From the NCBI RefSeq assembly GCF_003583985.1, contig NZ_QXML01000013.1, positions 1-64,000 on the forward strand: a stretch of DNA of 64,000 bases, read 5' to 3'. Position numbers and translations under genes: made by a program. Shown one piece after another: positions 24,047 through 31,418 of this stretch (its first letter is position 1; every line of letters starts with the position of its first letter). Under the pieces are notes generated by a model, which made no database searches, was not told the DNA's origin, and worked only from the letters and a program-made list of their open reading frames with translations. This stretch comes from Algoriphagus lacus (GTDB lineage Bacteria > Bacteroidota > Bacteroidia > Cytophagales > Cyclobacteriaceae).

Positions 24047-26608
24047 CTATTTTTTTATAATCCTCCTCACAAGTTTTTCCATTTCCACCGCATGGAAGAC
24101 AATCAGGGCCATCCCTATGCAGAACAGCAACTCCATCAGATCAAGTGGCTGGGTTTTAAAAATATTATTGAACATTGGCAAATAGATCACTCCAAGCTGA
24201 AGAAGCATCGTCAATCCCACAGAGATCAATAGGGGCTTATTGCTCAACAATCCCTGCCGGAAAAGAAATGTACGGTCACTTCTCACTGCCATCACGTGGC
24301 CGAGCTGGGAAAATGCCAACACCGAAAATACCATCGTCTGCCAGTGCCAGCCCTGTCGGATCGCCCAATATTGGGTAAAAAGTGTCACTCCTGCCATCAA
24401 CATGCCTACCCAAATGATGTGATAGCCCACCCCTTCGGCGAAAAGACTCTGTTTTGGAGGACGTGGAGGACGGTCCATCAGGTCTTTTTCAGGTCTTTCC
24501 CCAGCCAAGGCCAAGGCTGGAAGTCCGTCTGTCACCAAATTGATCCACAGGATATGAATGGGCAACAGGGGGTTTGGAAAACCTAAGAAAGGAGCCAAAC
24601 CGATTGTCCAGATCTCGGCCCCGTTGCAGGTCATGATGTACTTGATAAACTTTCGGATATTGTCAAAGATCCTTCGACCTTCTTTGACCGCCCTCACAAT
24701 CGTCGAAAAGTTGTCATCCAACAAAATCAAATGAGCAGCCTCTTTGCTCACATCCGTGCCAGCTATCCCCATCGCCACTCCGATGTTGGCAGCTTTGAGC
24801 GAAGGAGCATCATTGACTCCGTCGCCAGTCATAGCCACGTAGTGTCCTTTGAGTTGAAGGGTCTGTACGATTCGCAGTTTTTGATCCGGTGCCACACGGG
24901 CATAGACGCTGACTTTTTCGACCTGCTTGGCAAAATCTTCGTCATTCAGATCGGCAAGTTCGGCTCCGGTCAGCACCAGATCACCTGGTTTCCAGATTCC
25001 CACTTCTTCTGCGATGGCTTTGGCGGTAGCGTGATGATCCCCGGTGATCATCACAGGTTTGATTCCAGCAGTTTTACATTCTTGAATGGAGGTTTTCACA
25101 GTTTCCCGTGGCGGGTCGATCATGCCGACTTTTCCGAAGTATTCCAGCTCGGCTTCCAGGCTGGCCCATTCGGATTCAGCTGGAAGTTTGGGGATTAATT
25201 TTCCAGCGAAAGCCAAAACCCGCTCTCCTTTTTCTCCCCATTTTTCGGAAGACAGCGAAACCTCCTCCGCAATTGTTTTAACCTTCAAAATCCCTGAAAT
25301 GGATTCAGAGGCTCCTTTGCAAAGCACCAGAACCTGGTCCCCGAATTGGTGAAGTGTACTCATCCGCTTTCGGGTGGAATCAAACGGGATTTCGCCGATT
25401 CTCGGGAATTTTTTAGCCAATTGAGAATACTTTTCTACCGAAAGTTCCTTCAGAAGTCGCTCCACCAAAGCCAGTTCGGTGGCTTCTCCTTCAGGCTTTC
25501 CCTTTTTATCCAAATGCACATCATGACATAGTCCCAAGCCAAGCTGAAGGTTGGAGAATTCGGATGAAAAGCTGTTCAGGAAATCCGAATCCAAACTGAC
25601 CACGGTCATTTTGTTTTGGGTCAGCGTACCGGTTTTATCCGTGCAGATATAGGTGACCGAGCCCAGGCTTTCCACCGCAGGGAGCTTGCGGATCAAGGCC
25701 TTCTTTTTGGCTAATCTCCCCGCACCAAGGGAAAGTGCAATGGTAATCAGAGCTGGTAATGCCTCAGGAATGGCGGCAACAGCCAAGCTGACTGAAAGCA
25801 GCAAAACCTGAAAAATATCCTCACCCCGGGCCAATCCTGCCAAAAACAGCAATCCACAAATGCCCAAAACCAGATAGGAAATCACTTTTCCAAATCGCTG
25901 CATCCGTTGCTGCAAGGGGGTTACGGGAGTTGCTTCCTGAAGCAGGTTGGCGATTTTTCCGATCTCGGTTTTCATCCCGGTAGCTAAGACCAGACCTGTT
26001 GCCCGGCCATTGGTAACCAGAGTTCCTTTGAAAGCCATGTTCAGTTGATCACCAGGTGAAAGGTTTTCCTTCAAAATCGGTTCGGATATCTTGTCGACCG
26101 GAACAGATTCTCCGGTAAGGGAGGATTCATCGATTTTCAGTGAAAAAGTATCAATCAGGCGAATGTCCGCAGGGACCATATTTCCAGCTTCCAACAGGAC
26201 TACATCGCCGGGAACGAGAGCCTTGGATTGTACTGTAAGGGTTTGCCCATCCCGAATGACTTTGGTATGGGTTTCAGTCAGTTTTTTCAGGGATTCCATG
26301 GCTTTTTCGGCCCGGTATTCCTGCACAAAGCCCAAAACGGCGTTGAGTACAATAATGACTAAAATGATAAGGGTGTCTGTCAGGTCGCCCACTATTCCTG
26401 ATATGATCGCCGCAGCGGCTAAAATCAGGATCATAAAATCCTTAAACTGGGCCAGAAAGAGAATCCAGGCTGGTTTTTTCTTTTTCTCCTGCAGGGCATT
26501 GGGTCCAAACTCTCGGATGCGCTTTTCAGCTTCGGAATTGCTTATGCCAGGGATTCCGGAATCGAATTGCTGAAAAAGGGAAGAGATGGAATCCTGATAA
26601 AAAGGCAT
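24047..26608 (-). CDS. calcium-translocating P-type ATPase
   Basis: An 853-residue P2-type ATPase. Order: N-terminal cation-ATPase domain (GLSNSEAEKRIREFGPN-like), TM1-2, actuator domain with TGES (SSLTGESVP), TM3-4 with IPEALPALITIALSLG (PEALP, Ca-type), phosphorylation motif DKTGTLTQNKM with Asp324, a nucleotide-binding domain, the hinge TGDGVNDAPSLK, and C-terminal TM segments with the cation-ATPase C domain. It pumps Ca2+ (or Mn2+) out of the cytosol. Length is normal. It ends at a TAG that lies in repeat sequence. Stands alone with no regulator seen. Confidence 0.94.
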   Translation of the reverse strand: MPFYQDSISSLFQQFDSGIPGISNSEAEKRIREFGPNALQEKKKKPAWILFLAQFKDFMILILAAAAIISGIVGDLTDTLIILVIIVLNAVLGFVQEYRAEKAMESLKKLTETHTKVIRDGQTLTVQSKALVPGDVVLLEAGNMVPADIRLIDTFSLKIDESSLTGESVPVDKISEPILKENLSPGDQLNMAFKGTLVTNGRATGLVLATGMKTEIGKIANLLQEATPVTPLQQRMQRFGKVISYLVLGICGLLFLAGLARGEDIFQVLLLSVSLAVAAIPEALPALITIALSLGAGRLAKKKALIRKLPAVESLGSVTYICTDKTGTLTQNKMTVVSLDSDFLNSFSSEFSNLQLGLGLCHDVHLDKKGKPEGEATELALVERLLKELSVEKYSQLAKKFPRIGEIPFDSTRKRMSTLHQFGDQVLVLCKGASESISGILKVKTIAEEVSLSSEKWGEKGERVLAFAGKLIPKLPAESEWASLEAELEYFGKVGMIDPPRETVKTSIQECKTAGIKPVMITGDHHATAKAIAEEVGIWKPGDLVLTGAELADLNDEDFAKQVEKVSVYARVAPDQKLRIVQTLQLKGHYVAMTGDGVNDAPSLKAANIGVAMGIAGTDVSKEAAHLILLDDNFSTIVRAVKEGRRIFDNIRKFIKYIMTCNGAEIWTIGLAPFLGFPNPLLPIHILWINLVTDGLPALALAGERPEKDLMDRPPRPPKQSLFAEGVGYHIIWVGMLMAGVTLFTQYWAIRQGWHWQTMVFSVLAFSQLGHVMAVRSDRTFLFRQGLLSNKPLLISVGLTMLLQLGVIYLPMFNNIFKTQPLDLMELLFCIGMALIVFHAVEMEKLVRRIIKK

Positions 26609-26715
26609 GGATTAGGCATTTAAGATGCCTTAAAATACAATGAAAAAGCGAGGAAAATGGGGAAGAAAGTTCGAGATAGGATTTTTTTACAGTTCATAAT
26701 CAAGAACCGACTGCC

Positions 26716-27255
26716 TTAATTGGGCGACAAAAAAATCCGCTGCTGAAAGTTGAAATTCAGAAGGCTCAGCACCTCCCCGAAAGCCTCCGCGGCTTTGATC
26801 TGAGCATCTTCGACTTTTTTGCCCAGCAGTCGGCAAAGCAATAGGCCATAGACGCCGTTAATGCAGATCTGGATTTCATTTCCGGGATTTTCTCCGTTGA
26901 CTGCGAGGATTGCTTCCAGGATAAAAGGCTTGGCTTTGGTGTAGGTTTCGAAGTAAGTCCTGTCGCTCTTCAAAAGGCCCCAATGCAGATTGGCCAAATT
27001 ATCCACCAAATCCCGGAGTTCCTTGAGGTGCCCTTTTTCCAGGATTTCCTGTTCGGTCATCTTGTCCAGAAGCTCTTCAAACCAGCGGGTGATTTCTGCT
27101 TTTTCTTCATCCGAAACCGGATAATGGGCAATCACATATTGCCTGATTTCCTCCATATTTCCCTGATAGGACCGAATCAGATCCTCCATTTGGTACATGT
27201 AGATCAGGTATTCTCCGATGTTTTGTGATTTTTTCTTTTCGGCAACAGATTTCAT
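26716..27255 (-). CDS. DUF4924 family protein
   Basis: A 179-residue, mostly helical cytosolic protein. The opening KKKSQNIGEYLIYMYQMEDLIRS and the later LKELRDLVDNLANLHWGLL and GVYGLLLCRLLGKKV match DUF4924, a family nearly confined to Bacteroidota and commonly encoded divergently from or near lepA. Function unknown. It is divergent from lepA with 162 bases between the starts; a TACCTTTG -7 element precedes it at 27277-27284. Confidence 0.88.
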   Translation of the reverse strand: MKSVAEKKKSQNIGEYLIYMYQMEDLIRSYQGNMEEIRQYVIAHYPVSDEEKAEITRWFEELLDKMTEQEILEKGHLKELRDLVDNLANLHWGLLKSDRTYFETYTKAKPFILEAILAVNGENPGNEIQICINGVYGLLLCRLLGKKVEDAQIKAAEAFGEVLSLLNFNFQQRIFLSPN

Positions 27256-27276
27256 GGAATCGGGTTATTTGAAAAG

Positions 27277-27284
27277 CAAAGGTA
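27277..27284 (-). promoter_or_regulatory. -7 element TACCTTTG for DUF4924 gene
   Basis: Matches the Bacteroidota TAnnTTTG consensus on the minus strand, 22 bases before the ATG. A clear TTTG -33 element is not seen at the expected spacing. Confidence 0.5.
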
Positions 27285-27395
27285 GGAATTGAAAAAAGAT
27301 AGCGGTGAAGATCTTTGAATTACGCCTAGCATTGGATCAAATTCCGGTTGCTAAGTGTATTTCAAATTGCCTGTCGATCAAAGCTTCTTTTTTCC

Positions 27396-27403
27396 TACTT
27401 TTG
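27396..27403 (+). promoter_or_regulatory. -7 element TACTTTTG for lepA
   Basis: Perfect TAnnTTTG match 15 bases before the lepA ATG. It is the same octamer as the tRNA-Leu promoter at 30634. The -33 element is weak. This short leader supports the ATG at 27418 over the longer frame. Confidence 0.55.
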
Positions 27404-27417
27404 CGGCACGAATAGCT

Positions 27418-29205
27418 ATGAAAAACATTAGAAATTTCTGTATCATCGCCCATATCGACCATGGGAAGAGTACATTGGCGGATAGGTTATTGCAGACTAC
27501 CAACACGGTTTCGGACCGGGAAATGCAAAACCAGTTGTTGGACGATATGGATCTGGAGCGGGAGCGTGGCATCACGATCAAGTCTCACGCGATCCAGATG
27601 AAGTACACCTACAAAGGCGAAGAATACACCCTCAACCTGATTGATACTCCGGGCCACGTGGATTTTTCCTATGAGGTTTCCCGCTCGATTGCTGCCTGTG
27701 AAGGCGCCCTTTTGATCGTGGATGCTTCTCAGGGCGTGGAGGCTCAGACCATTTCCAACCTGTACCTCGCCATGGGGCATGATCTGGAAATCATTCCAGT
27801 ATTGAATAAAATTGACCTTCCCGGAGCAGATCCTGAGGTAGTTGCCGACGAGGTGATAGACCTGTTGGGTTGTAAGCGGGAGGATATCGTATTGGCTTCA
27901 GGTAAGGAAGGAATCGGAATTACCGACATCCTTGCCGCAGTGATCGAGCGGGTTCCACCTCCAAAAGGTGATCCATCCGCACCCCTTCAGGCCATGATTT
28001 TTGACTCCCAGTTCAACTCCTTTCGTGGTGTGGAAGTAATCTTCCGAATCTTCAACGGGACGATCAACAAGGGTGACAAAATCAAATTTGTCAATACCGG
28101 CAGAGAATACTTTGCGGATGAAATCGGCATTTTGGGAATCAATCAGATTCCTCAGCAAACCATGAGTGCAGGGAATGTGGGTTACCTCATTTCCGGGATC
28201 AAAGTTGCCAAAGAAGTGGCCGTCGGTGATACCATTACCCATGTCAAAAACCCATGTTCGGAAGCCATTAAAGGATTTGAAAATGTCAAACCGATGGTTT
28301 TTGCGGGGATTTATCCGGTGGATACCACCGAGTTCGAAGAGCTTCGGGCCTCCATGGAAAAGCTTCAGCTCAATGATGCTTCCTTAGTATGGGAACCTGA
28401 GACTTCTGCCGCGTTGGGCTTTGGATTCCGTTGCGGTTTCCTCGGCATGCTCCACATGGAGATTGTGCAGGAGCGTCTGGAGCGGGAATTTGACATGACC
28501 GTGATCACGACAGTGCCTTCGGTGCAGTTCCGCGCCCTGATGACCAATGATGAATATCAGGTGATCAATGCGCCATCCGACATGCCTGATCCGACACGAT
28601 ACAAGCACATTGAGGAGCCTTTTGTGAAGGCTTCCATTATCACAGCTGCAGAGTATGTTGGTCCGGTAATCCAGTTGTGTATGGACAAGAGAGGCCAGAT
28701 TAAAAACCAGGTTTACCTGACTTCCGATCGGGTGGAGCTGCATTTTGACATGCCTTTGGCAGAGATCGTTTTTGATTTCTTTGATCGTCTGAAGACAATT
28801 TCCAGAGGCTATGCCTCCCTCGATTACGAGATGAAAGGATTCCAGCCTTCTCACATGGTCCGTTTGGATATTATGCTCAACGGCGAACCAGTGGATGCGC
28901 TCTCAGCTATTGTTCACCGGGACAAGGCCTACGACTGGGGCAAGCGTCTTTGCGAAAAGCTGAAGGAATTGGTGCCGCGTCAGATGTTTGAAATTGCGAT
29001 TCAGGCGGCCATCGGTCAAAAAATCATCGCCAGAGAAACGGTGAAAGCGCTCCGTAAAAACGTATTGGCGAAGTGCTATGGTGGTGATATTTCCCGAAAG
29101 CGAAAACTCCTCGAAAAGCAGAAAAAAGGCAAGAAGCGAATGAGACAAGTCGGTAACGTGGAGATCCCTCAGGAGGCGTTTATGGCGGTTCTTAAACTAG
29201 ATTAG
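27418..29205 (+). CDS. lepA: elongation factor 4 (LepA GTPase)
   Basis: A 595-residue translational GTPase that acts on stalled or mistranslocated ribosomes and in 30S biogenesis. It starts MKNIRNFCIIAHIDHGKSTL (G1 loop AHIDHGKS), with switch II DTPGHVDFSYEV and the G4 motif NKIDLPGA. The LepA-specific C-terminal domain ends KKQKKGKKRMRQVGNVEIPQEAF. Length is typical (about 595-600). An upstream in-frame start at 27355 would run through the promoter element, so ATG at 27418 is preferred. The stop overlaps the first base of the left inverted repeat that flanks the next gene. Confidence 0.98.
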   Translation: MKNIRNFCIIAHIDHGKSTLADRLLQTTNTVSDREMQNQLLDDMDLERERGITIKSHAIQMKYTYKGEEYTLNLIDTPGHVDFSYEVSRSIAACEGALLIVDASQGVEAQTISNLYLAMGHDLEIIPVLNKIDLPGADPEVVADEVIDLLGCKREDIVLASGKEGIGITDILAAVIERVPPPKGDPSAPLQAMIFDSQFNSFRGVEVIFRIFNGTINKGDKIKFVNTGREYFADEIGILGINQIPQQTMSAGNVGYLISGIKVAKEVAVGDTITHVKNPCSEAIKGFENVKPMVFAGIYPVDTTEFEELRASMEKLQLNDASLVWEPETSAALGFGFRCGFLGMLHMEIVQERLEREFDMTVITTVPSVQFRALMTNDEYQVINAPSDMPDPTRYKHIEEPFVKASIITAAEYVGPVIQLCMDKRGQIKNQVYLTSDRVELHFDMPLAEIVFDFFDRLKTISRGYASLDYEMKGFQPSHMVRLDIMLNGEPVDALSAIVHRDKAYDWGKRLCEKLKELVPRQMFEIAIQAAIGQKIIARETVKALRKNVLAKCYGGDISRKRKLLEKQKKGKKRMRQVGNVEIPQEAFMAVLKLD

Positions 29206-29226
29206 AAATACGAAGTACGAAGTACG
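29205..29226. repeat. left terminal repeat of four-helix gene
   Basis: 22 bases beginning GAAATACGAAGTACGAAG. The reverse complement of 29641-29662 matches it at 18 of 22 positions. The pair encloses the four-helix-bundle gene, so they look like terminal inverted repeats. Confidence 0.7.
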
Positions 29227-29259
29227 GGATCTAAAGAACTTCATAACTGAAATTTTAAA

Positions 29260-29619
29260 ATGAGCCAAGCATTAAAAGACCGAACCAAAAAATTCGCTAT
29301 TGATGTTTGGCTTCTTTGTTCTAAAATCCCTCACTCTCGTGAGTTTAATAATTACGTGAATCAGTTGTTAAGATGTTCAAGTTCAATTGCTGCCAATTAT
29401 AGGGCAGCCATGAGAGCTAAATCAAATGCTGATTTTATAAACAAATTAAAAATTGTAGAGGAAGAGGCAGATGAAAACGAGTTCTTTTTAGAACTTCTTC
29501 AAAAATTTAATCAAGATTCATCCCTTGATGATGATTTTGTCAGACTCAATAAAGAGATCAACGAATTGATTTCGATTTTTGTCGCAAGTTTGAAAACAGC
29601 ACGATCAAAATATAGATGA
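29260..29619 (+). CDS. four-helix-bundle protein (23S rRNA intervening-sequence type)
   Basis: A 119-residue all-helical cytosolic protein. RCSSSIAANYRAAMRAKSNADFINKL matches the family signature (SI..N..E/A....S..DF...L), and EEADENEFFLELL with the final LISIFVASLKTAR complete the bundle. Homologues are encoded in intervening sequences of 23S rRNA genes and as free-standing genes in Bacteroidota, and are related to Avd of diversity-generating retroelements. Here it is a free-standing insertion between lepA and folD, enclosed by 22-base imperfect inverted repeats. Function unproven. A+T richer than its neighbours. Confidence 0.85.
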   Translation: MSQALKDRTKKFAIDVWLLCSKIPHSREFNNYVNQLLRCSSSIAANYRAAMRAKSNADFINKLKIVEEEADENEFFLELLQKFNQDSSLDDDFVRLNKEINELISIFVASLKTARSKYR

Positions 29620-29640
29620 TGAATTGAATAGGTGTGGGGC

Positions 29641-29662
29641 CGTATTTCGTATCTCGTACTTC
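29641..29662. repeat. right terminal repeat of four-helix gene
   Basis: 22 bases beginning CGTATTTCGTATCTCGTA; see 29205-29226. It lies 21 bases after the stop of the four-helix gene and 32 bases before the folD start. Confidence 0.7.
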
Positions 29663-29694
29663 TTAATTTTGACATAAAGAGAAAAAAAATCAGA

Positions 29695-30576
29695 ATGATT
29701 CTAATAGACGGTAAAAAAACCTCCCAAGATATTAAAAATGAAATCGCTGCCCGGGTAGCAGAAATCAAAGCCGAAGGAGGAAAAACTCCTCATCTGGCTG
29801 CGGTCTTGGTGGGAAATGATGGAGCGAGTCAGACATACGTCGGAGCAAAGGTGAAGGCATGCGAAGAGGTGGGTTTCCAATCGACACTGGTTCGTCTTGA
29901 TTCGTCGGTTTCTGAGGAGGAACTCCTCAAAGTAGTGGAAGACATCAATGAAAATCCGGATATCGACGGACTGATCGTTCAGCTTCCGCTTCCCAAGCAC
30001 ATCTCCGTGGACAAAGTCACCAACAAGATTAAGCCTGAAAAAGATGTGGATGGATTCACCCCAGCCAATGTAGGACGAATGACACTCAATTGGCCGGCTT
30101 ATGTCGCAGCCACTCCTTATGGAATTGTCGAGTTGCTCAAGCGATACCAAATTGAAACTTCAGGAAAACATTGTGTAGTCATTGGCCGAAGTCATATCGT
30201 AGGTAGTCCGATGAGTATTTTGATGGCAAGAAACGGATATCCCGGAAATGCTACTGTGACTTTGACCCACTCCAAAACACAAAACCTGGCAGAAATCTGC
30301 CGTACCGCTGATATTCTGATCGTGGCGATCGGAAAGCCGGAATTTGTTACTGCCGACATGGTGAAACCCGGTGCCGTTGTGATTGATGTGGGAATTCACC
30401 GAATCGAGGATCCAAGCAAAAAGTCCGGATTCAGATTAATCGGTGATGTTAAGTTTGACGAAGTGGCACCTTTGGCTTCTGCGATTACCCCTGTGCCGGG
30501 TGGAGTTGGACCCATGACCATTGCCGCTCTGCTTTACAATACGCTTCAATCCGCCGAAAAGAAGGTTTTTGGATAA
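29695..30576 (+). CDS. folD: bifunctional methylene-THF dehydrogenase/cyclohydrolase
   Basis: A 293-residue cytosolic enzyme that interconverts 5,10-methylene-, methenyl- and 10-formyl-tetrahydrofolate for one-carbon supply. Signatures: QTYVGAKVKACEEVGF (Tyr and catalytic Lys of the YxxxK pair), DGLIVQLPLPKHI, PEKDVDGFTPANVGR, then NADP-binding GRSHIVGSPMSILM and the closing PVPGGVGPMTIAALLYNT. Length is normal. ATG at 29695 is the natural start; a longer frame runs through the repeat at 29641. Possibly once directly downstream of lepA before the insertion of the four-helix element. Confidence 0.98.
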   Translation: MILIDGKKTSQDIKNEIAARVAEIKAEGGKTPHLAAVLVGNDGASQTYVGAKVKACEEVGFQSTLVRLDSSVSEEELLKVVEDINENPDIDGLIVQLPLPKHISVDKVTNKIKPEKDVDGFTPANVGRMTLNWPAYVAATPYGIVELLKRYQIETSGKHCVVIGRSHIVGSPMSILMARNGYPGNATVTLTHSKTQNLAEICRTADILIVAIGKPEFVTADMVKPGAVVIDVGIHRIEDPSKKSGFRLIGDVKFDEVAPLASAITPVPGGVGPMTIAALLYNTLQSAEKKVFG

Positions 30577-30609
30577 AACTGAAAAAAAGTAAAGAAATCC
30601 CTAATCAGG

Positions 30610-30641
30610 TTTGCTTCGATTGGCTTGGATTTCTACTTTTG
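30610..30641 (+). promoter_or_regulatory. Bacteroidota-type promoter of tRNA-Leu
   Basis: TTTG at 30610-30613, a 20-base spacer, and TACTTTTG at 30634-30641. Both elements and the spacing fit the TTTG-N19-21-TAnnTTTG consensus of the primary sigma factor. The tRNA begins 13 bases downstream. Confidence 0.8.
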
Positions 30642-30653
30642 CAGACCCTAAAC

Positions 30654-30737
30654 GCGCATGTGGTGAAACTGGTAGACACGCCACTTTGAGGGGGTGGTGC
30701 CCGTTCGGGTGTGGAAGTTCGAATCTTCTCATGCGCA
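30654..30737 (+). tRNA. tRNA-Leu (anticodon GAG)
   Basis: An 84-base class II tRNA. The acceptor stem GCGCATG (30654-30660) pairs with CATGCGC (30730-30736), with A as discriminator. The anticodon stem CCACT/GGTGG closes the loop TTGAGGG with GAG at 30688-30690, reading CUC/CUU. A long variable arm (GCCCGTTCGGGTG) and a T-loop GTTCGAATC are present. CCA is not encoded. Confidence 0.97.
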
Positions 30738-30739
30738 CA

Positions 30740-30771
30740 AAGCCTAATCGAGAAATCGGTTAGGCTTTTTT
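30740..30771 (+). terminator. terminator of tRNA-Leu
   Basis: AAGCCTAATCG (30740-30750) and CGGTTAGGCTT (30757-30767) form a stem with one mismatch, followed by a T-run. It starts three bases after the tRNA. Confidence 0.8.
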
Positions 30772-30829
30772 GATTAATGGACTTTTTGAAGGTGGAATTT
30801 TCCTTACTTTTCTGATAAATACCCCTTCT

Positions 30830-31372
30830 ATGAAAAATCTTCTCAGCACTGCGCTTTTTGTTCTTTTTTTCTCACTTGCATTTCAAGTTCAGGCACAGAC
30901 GCCTCAGTTCCCGATTGTCAAAGGTTTTGGTGGGATTTATGAAATTCCCGACGCGACTGAACGTCCAGATGGCACTCTGGAATACAAGATCCTGGTGGAT
31001 TTGACATCCCCTTCCGAGGACAACAAGCAGATTTCCCGATTTGTGGACAATGTCGCCAGAATGATGAATCTTCATGGATTAGCCGGTGTGACCAAGGATA
31101 GATTGAAAGTAAAAGTGATCCTCCATGGTGGAGGTATTTTTGCCTTGCTCAATGATGAGAATTACAAAAAGCGATTCGAAGTGGAGAATCCAAACCTCAA
31201 GGTTTTCGAAGCATTAAAGGCAGCAGGGGCTGATGTTATGGTTTGTGGTCAGTCTTTGATCGCCCGTAACCTGAAGACCTCAGACCTTTGGCCAGGTGTA
31301 AGAGTTGCACATTCTGCCCTCACTACCATCACTACCTATGTCCCACAAGGGTACATTTTATTGAAGTTCTGA
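30830..31372 (+). CDS. exported DsrE-like protein
   Basis: A 180-residue protein with a clear Sec signal peptide (MKNLLSTALFVLFFSLAFQVQA). The mature part has a DsrE/F-like alpha-beta fold: DNVARMMNLHGLAG, KVKVILHGGGIFALLNDENY, then a helix ending AAGADVMVCGQSL, where the Cys sits at the position of the DsrE/TusD active cysteine, and a last TTYVPQGYILLKF strand. DsrE relatives move sulfur in the cytosol; this periplasmic form is common in Bacteroidota and its role is unknown. An upstream in-frame start at 30770 overlaps the tRNA terminator and is rejected. Confidence 0.8.
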   Translation: MKNLLSTALFVLFFSLAFQVQAQTPQFPIVKGFGGIYEIPDATERPDGTLEYKILVDLTSPSEDNKQISRFVDNVARMMNLHGLAGVTKDRLKVKVILHGGGIFALLNDENYKKRFEVENPNLKVFEALKAAGADVMVCGQSLIARNLKTSDLWPGVRVAHSALTTITTYVPQGYILLKF

Positions 31373-31418
31373 TAAGCTTGGAATAGATATTGGTTATTAA
31401 TGGGCTCATCCTGACTTG

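Noticed and set aside
31383..31402. Sigma-54-like element upstream of the hybrid kinase (TTGGAATAGATATTGG)
   Set aside because: The -12 GC is replaced by GG, so it does not fit the consensus.
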